Positions 1 to 13,079 of a DNA stretch of 64,000 bases are shown piece by piece; the first letter of the stretch is position 1; each line of letters starts with the position of its first letter. Both the position numbers and the translations under genes were made by a program. The stretch comes from Gnetum montanum (taxonomy: Eukaryota > Streptophyta > Gnetopsida > Gnetales > Gnetaceae): assembly GCA_015680685.1 (NCBI GenBank), contig MNCI01011044.1, positions 572,105 to 636,104 on the forward strand, written 5' to 3'. A model generated the notes under the pieces. That model did not search any database and was not told the origin of the DNA. It saw only the letters and a list, made by a program, of their open reading frames with translations.

Positions 1-611
1 TGAGGCCTATCAATCTCAAGGTAATATTATTTTGCACTAAGATATTGGATGTTCTAGCAATAGATTTTTTAGTCACTATATTCTTTTGGTACTATAAGGA
101 GGGCCTCTACCTAATTTTTTTGTCTAAACCTAAGTGAAAATACCATTTTTCCTATTTTAGCCTTTTCACAATAGCATACTTAGTGCATAAAATTTATTTT
201 GAGTGATCTGCAATACTACTATATTTGATAATTAGTACCTTATTTTTTCGGTTTTCCAATCCTAGTGTTTTTGTCCCAGCCTCAAAAATCTCCTATGCAG
301 TTAAAACCTACAAATATGCTAGCCTTTGATTAGTTGAATTCTCAAACGCTACTCCAGTCAACCTCTTTCTTCCATTTTTTCATTTTTTCCTAGCACTACC
401 TCAGATATGCTAGGATAAATTCACAGTTCCCATTTTCCCTTTCTTCTCCACCACTACCTCAAATATATTATGTCAAATATATTGTAGCTAGTTAACCATT
501 TTTATAATTAAAAAATTTATTTTACATTTGTATTTCACTCTAGTTTTCTAGATTTTGCATGTACATTTTTATAGAGGTTTTTTTATTTTTGCTATAGCTC
601 ATTTACACTAC

Positions 612-735
612 AACCTAAACAAGCTACTTAAACAAGCTATCAATTAAGATACTCAAACAAGCTATTAAACAATCTAGCCAAACAAGTTGTCAAACAAGAT
701 ACCCAAATAAGGTTACAATTAAGCTATTTATTAAG
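612..735. repeat. Degenerate short direct repeats
   Basis: The motif 'aaacaagctat' and close variants recur about eight times in 120 bases at irregular 15-20 bp spacing. No ORF overlaps it. It is probably a decayed simple array. The rest of 1-1079 is AT-rich sequence in which I see no gene. Confidence 0.5.
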
Positions 736-1079
736 CTGATATGATAGCTCATCTATACTATTAAAACCTATGACATAGCTACTTGATACCTATGATTTGC
801 ACTATTTTATGCCTCTTTCATCCAACATACTACCTAAAGACATCAGTGATATGGCTTTAAACTAGAACTCTGCGCACATCTAAGAGCCCAAAGACCAAGT
901 CATTGTTGAACATCATTAAATCCTTAGGCATGTTTACCAAAATCCTATATATACAAACATATATAAGAATTATTAGAATTTCATTTGTACAAATATACAA
1001 GCTAGTTTGTGTATTCCACATAAAGAAGTAGAATCAAAGTGCTAGTTTAAAATTATCCATAAAAATGAAAAGTTGTGCA

Positions 1080-1636
1080 TTCCCTCCTCCTATTACCATA
1101 TTGAGTTGAAGAAACCTTATATGCACATCCTAGCACAACAATTAAAGGATAATGATGATGTTTATGTTAGTGAGAAAACCAGCCTAGATCAAGACCATGA
1201 GGAGCAAGATTAGTTCGAGGCTTATTACAAGACAAATGCATACTTAGAAGACTTTCTTTAACAATCTATCCCAAAGGTAATCATGTTCAATTCTATTCCT
1301 TCTAACTCAATCATAAACCAAGTACATTCCATGTCCACAAACTAAGTATCACAACTTTCTTTCTTATTTAATTCCTTGTTCATTTTAACCCCTTTTGTTA
1401 CTAAGTCTCAACCTCGATTAGTAACCTCTTTTATGCCACAAAGTTTCACACTTTCAGTTGGTCCCATGTTGAGGCCTCAAATTCAACATTTTTCCTATAA
1501 GTCATTTGTTTCTAATACTTCATTTGTCCTCCATGTATAAATTCAAAAATCATTCTCCATGTTCAAACCCCTACAATGATAGTCACACAGCCTTATGAAT
1601 CTATACCATTGTCTATTTCATGATCCCAAATCATTA
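1080..1636 (+). mobile_element. Ty3/gypsy gag-upstream relic, direct copy
   Basis: This stretch has no long ORF but is recognisably similar, in the same orientation, to 4630-5040. Both contain the block around 'aattcaaaaatc' followed by 'catgtt' and then 'tgatagtcacaca' (here) or 'tgatggtcacaca' (there). In the better copy this block lies just upstream of gag, so I read it as the 5' part of a gypsy gag region. The similarity stops abruptly near 1620-1636, where inverted similarity begins. Established by eye comparison only. Confidence 0.55.
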
Positions 1637-2570
1637 AGCCATGATGGTTTCTTGCTAACCATTAAGTTATTGGCTACTATATGTAGGATTTGGTCATAGG
1701 TTATTGTAGGTTTGCATATAGATGGCAAAGGGACCCTAATAATGAATGGTTCTCTTACTTTAATTTATGATGTTGTTACCACTGAAGGCAAGAAATATAT
1801 GATGGAAGGTTTCTAATGGGCTAATGACAATGGTACTTCTATGACAAAGGGGTCTCTAAGATTTGTGTTTTGAGGCTAGGATGGTACTTTGATAATGTAT
1901 AGTGCTTTAGGAGGGTTAGACCATTTAGTTATTGTGAACAAGGGTATAGTGTAAGAGTTATTGGTGTTTGTAGAGTTGGGCTTATTCAAAACCAATTCTC
2001 AATGGTAAATAATCTTCTAAATGTCACCTTTTAATGCTAGGAGAAAATCAATATCATGGTCAACAATTTGATGATAATGGTAAAACCTAACCAATCTAAA
2101 GTGCTTTGGTATCTTTGGATCAACTTTGATTTCTATGGTTGGATCTTAATCTATCTCACAAAGATGATCATGTCTCTTATAAGCTTCCTTAGATAGCTAC
2201 TTATTTTGTATATGGTTGTTTCTAAGCAACTATTCTAAAAGCTTAAAGGGCTTCATTGGTAACCTAGCATACTTAGTTCTATGCTCCTATCCAAACATTG
2301 ACTCCTGGTTGACTGGGCATGTAGGAAGTGGATGGTTGTGATTCCCACATTTCTACTTGCTTTGAATCTTTTGTTACTATAGCCATAGTTTTCTATTCTT
2401 AGTTAGTTCTCTTTCTATCCCTCCTTGTGTATTGGTTCTTCTAGGCGAAAGAGACCAATGTTCTTAATTTTTGAAAAGGCTTGGCTTAGTAATCCAGGCT
2501 ATAGGTAGTATAATTTGGACTTGACAAAGTCATTAATTGTCCTCCTTAACATGGCTAGAAGATGTTTCTC
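1637..2570 (-). pseudogene. Ty3/gypsy gag relic, inverted copy
   Basis: The reverse complement of 5530-6600 aligns along this segment in order. For example 'gttattggctactata' here matches 'gttattgaacactata' on the other strand near 6560, 'ggagggttagaccattt' matches 'ggaggattagaccattt' near 6280, and 'gaaaaggcttggcttagt' (2474-2491) matches the reverse complement of about 5646-5663. The gag reading direction is therefore minus here. Many stops and frame changes leave no usable ORF. The junction with the direct copy is at about 1636. It is a rearranged second copy of the gag relic at 5050-6600. Confidence 0.6.
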
Positions 2571-2586
2571 AGTGATGGGAACTAGA

Positions 2587-2656
2587 CTATTGAAAGAGGT
2601 TTTTAATAAAAGTGTTTGGGAATCATACTATTGGAAGAGGTTTTTAATAAAAGTGT
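2587..2656. repeat. 29-bp direct duplication, period 41
   Basis: Two 29-base copies (2587-2615 and 2628-2656) differ at one base and share 'agaggtttttaataaaagtg'. They are recent relative to the surrounding decay. A small ORF across this duplication (2515-2697) has no recognisable domain and is probably chance. Confidence 0.75.
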
Positions 2657-3118
2657 CTTACTCCTATTCTACCTCAAACTCATCATGTTCTTCTTAATTT
2701 TTATTTGAGCTGACATCCTCACTCAACTCATCAATGTCTATCAACTATGTCCAAGTATGTGTATAAAATTTAGTTAGGTTAATTTAATTTTAAGGGAATG
2801 GTATGTATTTTTTCCATTTTAGTGGATGATCTCAAACTAATGTTTGGACTTAGATTCCAAACACAAGATTAAGAGACCTACTTGAATTTGAGCATACATA
2901 AAATTATAATATTCTTCATTAATAATAGTGAAGTTTGGTTCTTATCTCCTCCATATAAGATATTTTCTACACTCTATGATTGCTAGATCCATAGGTTCAT
3001 ATATGTGAATAGCTTCTTTCTTGGAGGCCATGTATGTTACATTATGGGTAAGAATATTGAACAAGAAAAAGGCATAAAATGATGCTTTTGAGAGTCTTTT
3101 TGGGAAGCTCAGCTTACA

Positions 3119-3300
3119 AGAGCCTTAGTATACAAGAAAATCCTACCATACAAAGCAAGTAAAAGCTTTAATATATGAAGCATTAACTACATAGAATACA
3201 AAAGCTTTAGATTACACAGCTTACGAGAACTTTAGCATACACAACATATGTAAGCTTTAGCATACACAAAATACAAAAGCTTTAGCTTACATAGAAAATG
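3119..3300. repeat. Irregular 'aaagctttagcatacaca' repeats
   Basis: Variants of 'aagctttagcatacaca' recur at about 3121, 3161, 3201, 3229, 3251 and 3275, spaced 23-40 bp. The array is degenerate and noncoding. A related 'gaagctt' cluster lies at 4080-4140. Otherwise 2700-4630 is AT-rich with nothing I can name. Confidence 0.5.
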
Positions 3301-5049
3301 AGATCATTAGCTTATTAAGGTTTTAATTGTAATGAGAAATTAAAATTTCCTGAGTTTTACTAATGCTAGAAAATTAGGAAGAGGTTCTAGCATATGCAGT
3401 ACAACTACAACTGTAAAATCACAAATTATTTTTATTATTTTTAAAAGAAATTCTTTAGCATATGATGGGCAAGGATGCTGCACACTACAATAATACTAAA
3501 ATATAATTTTTCAAATTTTTAGGTTATAGGGAAGAAAGGCTACATTGCAAATTGCACTACAAACAATGACGTTAGAAAAGGTTGTTTTGGTTAAAAACTT
3601 GTTGTGGTGTAAACACTACACCAGGTGAAAAGAATAATTTTTTTATTAAACTATTAAAAACATACTATTGTGAACAAAATGTGAAAATAGGAAAACATGA
3701 CAATATGTTTAGATGAAGAAGTTAGAAAGAGATCTCCTTCTAACACTAGAAAACTATAGTGTGTAAAAATTTTGGTGCTAGAGATCCAAAAATTTTAGAA
3801 TGAAAATTGTTTTAACTTTAGATCTATGGGCCTCAAAAATAGGATCTAAAGCATCCTAGATAGTCTTATTGATCACCCATGGACTTATAGATCAATTACC
3901 AAAATGCAAAATAAAGATTACTAGCATATGATCTGAGTAGAGAGAAATGTAAAGTAAACTCTGATGAACAAATGAAATTGCAAAATTGTATTAAAATGAT
4001 GAAAAATTTATATCAACAAAGTTCAAAGAATACAAGCTTTTAGATTTTTATGCCTAAGATCTCAACAAAAAATGCTTAGAACCCAATACAAGTTGAAGCT
4101 TTACACATTGAAGCCTCATAAGCTGAAGCTTCACAACCTAAAACCTTATTCAAGAAAAAAGATAAAAAAATAAAAATAAAAAAATGTAATCATATTTAGA
4201 AAATTAAATTTGTCCCTTATATTTTATGCTTTTTATTTCTATCATTCTACCATACAATATAGTTTTCATGGCCTCAAACAAGAAATCTACTTACATATAT
4301 GATTCCAAGGACCTATCTCTGCTGGAGCATAGGTAGCTCTTTATATGGTTGGGACCAAGCCTAGTTTAAGTAAAAATTAATGAACAATGCTACAACTTCA
4401 TATGGGTGAAAATCCAAGAGTTTTGACTCTATGCTTCACTACGAGTTTGCTTACAATGATTAAAAGCAATACATCCCTTCACTCTATGACAATACTGAAT
4501 TATCCAAATTTTACATGTACTTGTTGGCATAATTGGTAAGTATAGATTAGGACAATAAATTGAGTGAAAATATCATTTAAAATATAACTCAAAGGATTAG
4601 GATGAGTTCAAATCCAAGTGTGAGCTAGATATGTTCTTAGAAAATATTTTCCAATTATTTGTCTTAGAGATGACCATGTTCAACTATATGTCTTCCACTT
4701 TAATAAAGAACCAAACTTTCACTATGAGATCCACAAGCTCATTTTCTCATCCTAGTTCATTTTTTACTTCCTTATTCACCTTGACATCTTTATCTACTAT
4801 GCCTCAACCTTTGATAGTATTTTTCTTCATGCCTTAACCTTTTATAGTTTTGACTAGTCTTTCTTCTAGAGTACAAAGATCACACATCCTACATAACTTA
4901 TTTATTTCTAATATCCCTTTTCTTCCACATATGCCAATTCAAAAATCCATTTTCATGTTTAACCCATCTATAATGATGGTCACACAATCTCTCCAAACTA
5001 TACTATTACCTTCCTCTTACCATAAACTATGCAACAACTAGTGTAACCC

Positions 5050-6240
5050 TCAGGAGCATCACAAGGTTTGGATAAAGACTTCTACATGATCCAAGACCTC
5101 ACTAAGGATTTGCAAAAGCTTAAATCTAGTACCAAAAAAATGGTAAAATTCATGGGCTTTTACCAAGATAATCCTATTAGGACTATCATCCTCTAAATCA
5201 TGTTATCATCTGGCATGTGTATCCTAAGCTTTACCAAATATAATGATTAAGGAGAATCCAATGCACATATGATCAACTTCCAACATTAGTGCTTCTTATT
5301 CTAAGAATTACCTAATATAATACTATAATATTTTCTATGTCTTTGAAAGAAAATACTTTGAACTCATATTACATCTCATCTATAGGTTCTATATCCTCCC
5401 TTGAAAACATAATAAACCAATTTATCAACCACTTCAAATATAACTTGAAGCTAGATACAACATTAGCTCAACTCATGAAGGTCAAGTAGGAACAACTTGA
5501 ACTAGTCCAAAGGCTAATTTAGAGATGGAATTCAATGCTTAATGAGATTCTAAAGGCTATCTTAGATACCCAACTTTCTCTATCTTCAAGGGAGTGGTAA
5601 ATGACTTTATCAAGTCAAAGCTCTACTACTTAGAGTCCCAAGCACTAAGCCAAGCCTTTTCACAAACTAACAACATCAAGGAGGCTACTAAGGCTGGTAA
5701 AAATCTAGACTATGTGCCCTATAAAAACAAACATATAAGGAATAATAAGAAGAAAACCAGGTAAGAACAAACAACCATGGCTACAGTAATAAAAGAGTCA
5801 AAATAAGTAGAAAGGTGGAGATCACTACCATGTAACATGTCATTTGATCAATCTCAACTATCCACCTCCTATGATCCCAACTATCCAAGATCAAATTGTG
5901 AGAAAAAAGACTAATTGAAGTATACTGAGATTCTTATGAAGCTCTCTGATCTTCTAGAATATATTCTTAGAAACAACTATATTCAAGTTAAGAAACTATT
6001 TGAGAAAGATCATAAAAGACAAGATCATCTTTATGAGATAGCTAGATATCCAACAATAACAACCAAAGATGATCAAAGACTGCCAAAGTACTTTAAACTT
6101 GAAACATTTTTCCATTACCATAAATTGGTTAGTCCTAACACTAATTTCTACCTAGAATTAAAAGACAACCTCTAGAAGATGATCAATCATGGAAAGCTGG
6201 TGTTAAATAATCCCAACTATTCAAACACCAATAATAACTA
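5050..6240 (+). pseudogene. gypsy gag polyprotein relic
   Basis: Gag would form the particle and bind the element RNA. In the plus frames there are interrupted stretches typical of plant gypsy gag: an N-terminal part near 5070-5210, a middle part near 5400-5640 and, from 5915 to 6175, an 86-codon open stretch ending in 'HYHKLVSPNTNFYLELKDNL'. That pattern resembles the 'C.YH...GH....C..LK..I' region at the gag C-terminus, but the zinc-binding cysteines are gone. 6260-6600 then encodes repeated 'PFVIKVP'-like blocks. Stops are frequent, so it is non-functional. Identification rests on order and residue pattern. Confidence 0.55.
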
Positions 6241-7139
6241 TTACATTATAGCCTCATTCACAATAACCAAATGGTCTAATCCTCCTAGGCAACCATTTGT
6301 CATCAAAGTACCACCAACTAGTACTATGCCTTAAAACATAAAGCCTAAAACCCCCTTTAATATCAAGGTACCATCATCTCTAGCCCCTAAGAAGCCTTTT
6401 ATTATACATGCCCCACGTTTAGTACAAACAACTTCATAGCCCTCATAACATGCTATTAATCTCTCTAAGGCTAGGTAACCATTTGTTATTAGGGTTCTAC
6501 CACTATTCATAGGAAAATCTATAATAACCCATGACCAAATGCTATCTATAGTGTTCAATAACTCAATGATTAACAAGAATCCAACACCACAAAGGTGATT
6601 AAAATATCCTATCAGCAAACCAACAACTAAGCCTACTTAAGGTAGTCAATAAGAAAAGTCTTAGAAGCAAGCTAACCTATTGAAGTTCACAACAAGAATA
6701 GCCCTACTTGTGAATTCTATTATTCAAACTATGTCATCTAGTCAACTAAGAGAGAGTCACAAACTAATCATGAGCAAGAGGTCCAAGTAAAACACATCAA
6801 GACATAAAGAAAAAATTCTAGAAAGGATGGAGGAAATCAAGACCATCAAGATTAAAAGATCACACACTAAGATAATGAATTTCCTTGTAATAATGAAACA
6901 AGACAATTGACCCCTCAAACAAAAAAATGTCTTATTGAAGCTATATGATCTATTAATAACTTCTCCTACTCATAGATATACTCTAGCCCAAATGTTGACT
7001 TCTATTCCTATGAGGAGAGACATGCCTACCAACAAAGTGTCATTTCAATCTATTATTAAGCAAGCTCTACTTAGGGAAAATAAGCATCAGTCCAAAGTCA
7101 TATTTTATGATAAGAAAGTGAAGATTGACTGATGAAATG

Positions 7140-7600
7140 GAGTAGTGCTATCAACTCCTCTCCTTATTACCATATGTGTTGGTAGATATAAGATTCATTG
7201 TGTTCATGTGCATGATGGAGTAGCAACTAATGTTGTATTGTTTACAATTCTTGAGAAACTAGGCTTAACTGAAAACATGTAAGAAACCTCTACCTCTATG
7301 CTCAAGGCATTCAACAAATCATGAGTAGTGGTTTGAGGTTCCATCTCATTAGACTTTATAGTTGGAAAATAATTTTATTCATCCATCAATTTCCTAGTAG
7401 TTGAAGAGGTACTTAGTTTCAACTTGAACCTAGGGAGCCCATGGTTAGCAAAGCTTAAGGTAATATCATCTCTTATACATTAGGAGATTCATATACCATA
7501 TGAGGATTATGGAATTGTATTTCATGGGGAGAACACATTTCTACCATCTATCAACAATGTCAACATTGACTAAGGTTTGAAGGTAGAGTTTCAAGACAAA
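7140..7600 (+). pseudogene. retropepsin-like aspartic protease relic
   Basis: The frame starting near 7171 reads 'ICVGRYKIHCVHVHDGVATN' and later 'LNLGSPWLAKL' (about 7422-7454). This matches the plant gypsy protease pattern: a strand, then D-(S/N/T)-G-A, then the conserved L-G-R-P-W-L block about 65 residues downstream. At the active site (7211-7225) the alignment puts His where the catalytic Asp should be, and several stops interrupt the frame, so it is dead. The protease would have cut Gag-Pol. No polymerase follows. Confidence 0.65.
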
Positions 7601-7770
7601 ACTTCCAGCACACAAGCTTAGGCCAACAGTGATAACATTAACAATGCCAACTCTAAAATATTAAATGACCAACAAAAATACCTATTAATTACCATAAAAC
7701 ATAAGAAGAATGGTGAAACTAGGATCATACAAAAGAAGCCCCTTGATTTATCAGAGTTTAAGTGACAAAG

Positions 7771-10700
7771 CCATATTAATTATCTTATCCCCTCTTTTAT
7801 TAATAATTGTTCTCTTACTTTTGTAGCCTTTAATCATGTTTCATTATTTATTTTATCCTTATATTATTTTTTGAGGCTATCTCATACTTTCTAGACAAGT
7901 GTCACCACTCCTTTTTTTAAAACTTTGTTACATTAATTTTTACTTTGTAACCCTATCTTTCATTTTTGCCTTAGCTCATGACCTTTTTTTTGCTATTTAA
8001 GTTTGCATGAAATTATAAAACTTAGAAAAATATGAATCAAAAAAATATTTAAAATTTTAAAACTAAAATAACAGTCAAAGTCACACTGTGTAACAATAAC
8101 CAAAAAACTAAGTCATAAAGAAGAGGAGGATCATCATCATTAATGTTATCACTATCATTCCCAAAAGCCTGTGAACAAAAACAAAGCAAAACTTTAGACT
8201 ATTATAACATGAAATAACATGATAAATCAAGCTTAGCAAAACTAGACATTTCATCAAAGGATTCTCCTAAAAAATTTGGTGATTCAAAAGAAAGATTGAC
8301 AAATATTACACTAGTGAACATATTGAGTATGTTAATTAAAAATTGATCTTCAATCTTGTGATGGTAAACCAGTTATATTCATGGTTTTCATCAAAAACTA
8401 ATTTCTTATTTGTAATTTTTCAAGAGTGTGGATGGGTTATCTTCACCTCAAGTTACAATGTATGAAAATGAGAAATTGATGAAGAGATGAATCTATCATC
8501 CATCCATCTTTTTACATAAAGTGGTATCATTATCATATTTTCATTGACATCGTAAGACTAATTAAAAATATTTTTTTTCACATCAAAAAAGTTTCGAGCC
8601 TACTTATGATTATATCCATGTTATTTTTCTTGTTATAGCCATAAGTAGTTTCTAGGAATTATGGGGATTACAATGATTATGCACCTCTAGAATAACCTAT
8701 AGAATGAGACTTGGCACAGGAATTTAAATGTCTTCCCCAAAAATCAGTCCAAAATAACTATTACCATGAAATAGCTTACTCCCACATGCCTTGTCACAAT
8801 TTGTGCTCTACTATAAATTTGGAATAATTTCAATCATTTTTTCTCAAAATAAAATGCATTTATGCAATAAATTGCATGTACAAATACTCGATAAAAAGTA
8901 TAATTTAATTTAAAAAATATTTTGAGGCCACATGGCCTATAGTCCATGCAAGTCATAAAAATAAACCCTTTTCATCACTTGCACCATCCTCTATAGCATC
9001 TTTGTCATCCCCACCATTGCTACCAATAGCATTTTTCCTACCTACAACTATTCTTGCTACTACGTAGTAGGCCACTGCCAATAGTGGTTCACTTGGAACT
9101 TCCTAGACCACCACAAGGAACCTACATGACCATTGTCACTATAATAGAAATCTTGTTATTGTGCAACATCATCCTACCACCAAAATGGCTACTTGGCCAC
9201 ATGCCATCCTCTGTTGCATTCCTTGATTATTGGGATACATGTTACCTCATGAAAATAGAAGGAGAAACAATCCTTGTACACTAGGTTTTTACTACAAATT
9301 TCTTACTTTTAATTTCACATGTTGTAAAACCACCTACAAATTTGTGAGGTTGCATATAGAACCTTAGGCCTTGCTCCCACATGTTGGAAAACCACCTACC
9401 AATGTGTGGACCAATGTGTGAGAAGTAGGCCTTGAAACTTCCCATTTTATCTTGTTTCACCTTGATCCACCTATTGTGGCCTTTGTTTACTATGTTATGA
9501 TCTTTTTTTGCCTTGTCTAGCCTTATTTTACTATCTTTACTTTGTCTTAATTTTTTCTCTTATTATAATATCTTGCATTATTATAGCATGGTTTCACTAT
9601 TATATCATGCATATGCCACTTGATGTGCTTATGTTGACATGTAGGATTAAGCTAGGAAGATGAGTAAGCAATTAAATTAGCCTTCAAAGTTAAGTAGATC
9701 CTCCTTGTGATGGTGTTTAATTAAGTTAAGCTTAAATGGTTAAACTAAGAGCTTGAAAGCCTTTAAACCATGTAGCATTAATACATTGAAGTAGCTTGAC
9801 TACTCTTAACCCTAAGGAAAAAAAACAACATAGAGGATTCTTTGGTTCAATTGCCAATTCCAAATCACAATGGTGAGGAGAAAACACCAAAAACTAAGTT
9901 CTTTACTTGAACCTTGATTTGTCCAACATGTCATCAAATCCCTGCAATGCAACATGAAAAAAATCTCATGGCTTTAATTACATATAACGTTGACATATTT
10001 GCTATTAGTGTTTTTTACCTTTTTATTTGTAGGTTTGAATGAGAATGTGACATTGTTGGATCTTTTACCCTATAAAAAGTGAACCTACAAGACCTCTTAA
10101 TTCTTACTAGCATCTCAAAGAACTACAAACTTTGTATGAATTTGTAAAACAAAGTAGAAATTTCTCGTGTTTTACAAGTGGTAACCAATGGTGGCCTGTA
10201 TCTACAGGTTGTCTCATGTGGCCTTATGCAATCTCTTATAAAATCCATGTGATCTCAACACACAAAATTTATTTAGCTTATTTGATCTTCCAAAAAAATG
10301 CTTTCCTTACATCATCTTTGTTACCCCTCCTTACCTTACCCTTCCTTACCTTGCTAATAACAAAAACCTATATTTGATCTTCATGCACCATGTCCATGTG
10401 GCATCTCATTTGACATGCTCTACCATCAAGTTCCTTGAATGTAAGACATCTCATTTAATGATAAAAGGAAGAAAAATGTGGCATTCATAATGAAACCCAA
10501 TGAAGGTTTTACCCTTTTAAAAAAAAGAAAATGGTAAAGCAATTTTCCAATAAATCCAAGAGGCCAATATTATGTAAAGCCAATCAAATTAATAGCTTTA
10601 AAACAAAAGAAAAAGGTTAAGTGACCCAAGAAGCCTAAGACCAGAGTGCTAGTTCCTTCGAACATCATTGAGTAACTAGCATTTTGAGTAGGAAGCTTGA

Positions 10701-11150
10701 AGACCAAAGTAGCTAATGAACATGTTGCTACACTATGGCCATGATGTCAACATTTGAAATTCTTTGTTAACCCATCTAACCATATTCTGATAGCCAATAT
10801 AACCATCATCTCATCCCAAAATATTGACATCCCATTATGACTTATTTCACCATCATAAGTACTCCTTGGCATGATTCAACAACTATATAGTCAAGTGTGG
10901 ACAACTGTTGATGATGAATCTATAGTAGTGCTTCATATTCTTTGATGACATCTCTTGGGTTAACTCTCCACACATTAACAAAAAGATACCAATAAAACAC
11001 CTTAAATTAAACTCGTGTTATGCATAAGAAGCCTTAAAGTCAAAGTTTACATTGTAATTTGATGGAAATTTAAAGGTATAATTAATTGTCTTATTTTTCC
11101 ATAAAAAATCCTACACTGTAGCCTTGTTCTAGCAAATTTTTGGACATTTT
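7771..11150. other. AT-rich interval, no supported gene
   Basis: No ORF here has a recognisable domain. The 76-codon ORF at 9054-9284 and the 81-codon ORF at 10132-10377 look like chance. Around 10068-10180 there is a TATA-like 'ctataaaaag' followed about 90 bases later by 'acaagtggtaacca', which could be the end of an old LTR plus primer site, but I found no second LTR copy, so I do not call one. Confidence 0.6.
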
Positions 11151-11165
11151 TTTATTCATAAAATG

Positions 11166-11565
11166 ATATCTATAGCTCACAAGATATGAATTTCATTATG
11201 CCAATTTGTAAAGCCCAAAATGTTAAATATGTTTCCAAATTTGATATCAAAGTCCAAAAATGTTGGTGGTCCACAAATTAAAATTTAGATCATGAAAATA
11301 GCCAAAATGAAATCTAATTTGGAAGCAAAAGTCTCAAATGTTTGTAGCTCATACAAAAAAAATTATGCTCTAAAAATAGCTCAAATACAATGTCAAATAT
11401 GGCAAGAAAATATTCACACATGGCTGGTCCATATACTACAGTTTTGGATGGTGAAAAGTGTCATACACATTGGTATTTTACCATCAAAAAGTCAAAAATG
11501 TTGGTATACCATACTCTATAGATTTTGACCACTGAAAGCATAAAAAATGTTGCAAGGAATGTTCA
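11166..11565. repeat. Approximately 80-bp tandem repeat, about five units
   Basis: Equivalent positions recur at 11252, 11331, 11412 and 11491 (spacing 79, 81, 79), with a further degenerate unit beginning near 11170. Units share a core like 'gtcaaaaatgttggtgg' followed by 'ccata' and a 'ttttga' block. The units differ by roughly a third of positions. Small ORFs on both strands across the array are products of the repetition. Confidence 0.7.
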
Positions 11566-12539
11566 AAATTAGCCAAAATTAAGTTAGCAAAAGATGAGCA
11601 AATTGGTGATCTAGTTAAACCAAAATTTGCATCATTATGAGAACTTTTGGATCTTTGCAACTCTTCCAAACTTAATATTTTTAAGAAAGAGAGATCCAAA
11701 AGTCTAGAGCCATTTTTAATAGTAAATTGCTAGAAGCACCAAGATCCTATTGCAGTGTACTAAATGAGTGAACCAGGCACATTAGGGATGACTATAGGAT
11801 ACACATTATGCATTCTTAAGCTAACTTTCATCATCATTTTTCAAGGAGCTATGGAACAATTGCAGTTCGACATTTTGTACACTCTAAACCCTATATGTTT
11901 TCACAAAATTAATACAAATTTTATGTAGTGGTTTGCATATTTTCTTTATATTTTCCACAACCATACTTTGTTGTTGGCTATAATTATTACACATTTTCTT
12001 ACTTGTTTTCATCACAATTTCATCCTAGTAATAGACCTCTAAAGTAATCAGCAAGATCATTTGAGGCACTCTGGATCCTTTCAAGGTCCATGAATACTAG
12101 AGTGAAACTATTACATGCTAGGATTTTTGTTCTTTTCTAGTACAAAATTTTCTAGTTGTTACATCTATGAATGCCTTTCAATCTCTAAAACTCTGGATTT
12201 CATCTAATGGCTCCTCATTTTACTTTTATAAAGCCACAAAATATTTTCACAAGAATTCATTTGAATGTTGAGACTTCCAAAATGATTCTACACATGAGAT
12301 AACATAGTTCACAACCCCCATGTATAACCTCCTTGGAACATTCTCAAAATGGTGGCTTTGATAGTTCATCAAATTCAATATTTCCTATGGGATTCCACCT
12401 AATCTTTGAAACTATCATACATAAAAAATAAAAAAATTAAAATGAAAAAACCATTAAAATCATATAATCATAAAAACATGAAAACATAAAAATATAAAAA
12501 ATTAAATATTAAAAAAAATATTTTTTGACCTTTCTTACC

Positions 12540-13079
12540 AATGCTAGGGGCTAGCTACCATAGCATATCTACCATAACATTCATCATTCCCCTCATGAAC
12601 TTCACCTTATATATTGCCTCTGTCCAAGCTTTAAGAAGGAATGTGGATGTTTCTAGAGGAGGCTCATTCCCTGTAACAACCTTAATGATGAACATCATCT
12701 ATGTCCACAACATAAATAAAAAAATAAAAAAAGATAATACAAATAAAAATTTTGAAATCATCCAAAACCTACTAGGATGATCATGAGAAAGGTCAATTGG
12801 AGGATCACCTTATCAAGGTAAGTCATCTAAGAAGATAGAATCTAACACATCATGTGCTTTCTTAGCCATCATATCCTCTTCTTCTTTACATGCTTCTTCT
12901 CTTCAATAAAACTAATTCCTACTTATTCACTACAATAAAACTATAACAAAAAAGAATTAGAAAAAATTTTATACATCATTTATAACAAAAAATAATGATA
13001 AATCAAAAATTTCAAAAAAATAAAATATATATCTTCAACAAATTTATTAATCTTTTTAAGTCTAATTCCTAGTTTTTTA
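12540..13079 (-). pseudogene. Possible downstream exons of the minus-strand relic
   Basis: On the minus strand about 12960-12780 a frame includes 'MMAKKAHDVLDSIFLDDLP', preceded by an acidic-basic stretch, and about 12720-12545 another includes 'VVDIDDVHH'. These have coding-like composition but carry stops and are separated by AT-rich sequence. They lie directly downstream of the longer minus-strand coding relic at 13080-14500 and could be its later exons. No family recognised. Evidence is weak. Confidence 0.3.

Larger units (their letters stand above)
4630..7770 (+). mobile_element. Ty3/gypsy relic with gag and protease only
   Basis: The order is a 5' segment (4630-5040), gag-like sequence (5050-6900) and an aspartic-protease-like stretch (7140-7600), all plus strand and in the order expected of Ty3/gypsy. 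After the protease, translation continues weakly to about 7765 and then becomes AT-rich; no reverse transcriptase follows within the next 8 kb. I see no LTRs. The element is therefore either truncated at its 3' side or a non-autonomous form. The 5' part is also present, rearranged, at 1080-2570. Confidence 0.65.

Noticed and set aside
6331-6618. 95-codon minus-strand ORF
   Set aside because: It is the antisense of the plus-strand gag-like region with repeated 'PFVIKVP'-like blocks; the plus reading fits the element order.
10063-10180. Solo LTR with TATA box and primer site
   Set aside because: The TATA-like word and a tRNA-complement-like word are suggestive, but no LTR start, mate or target duplication could be found.
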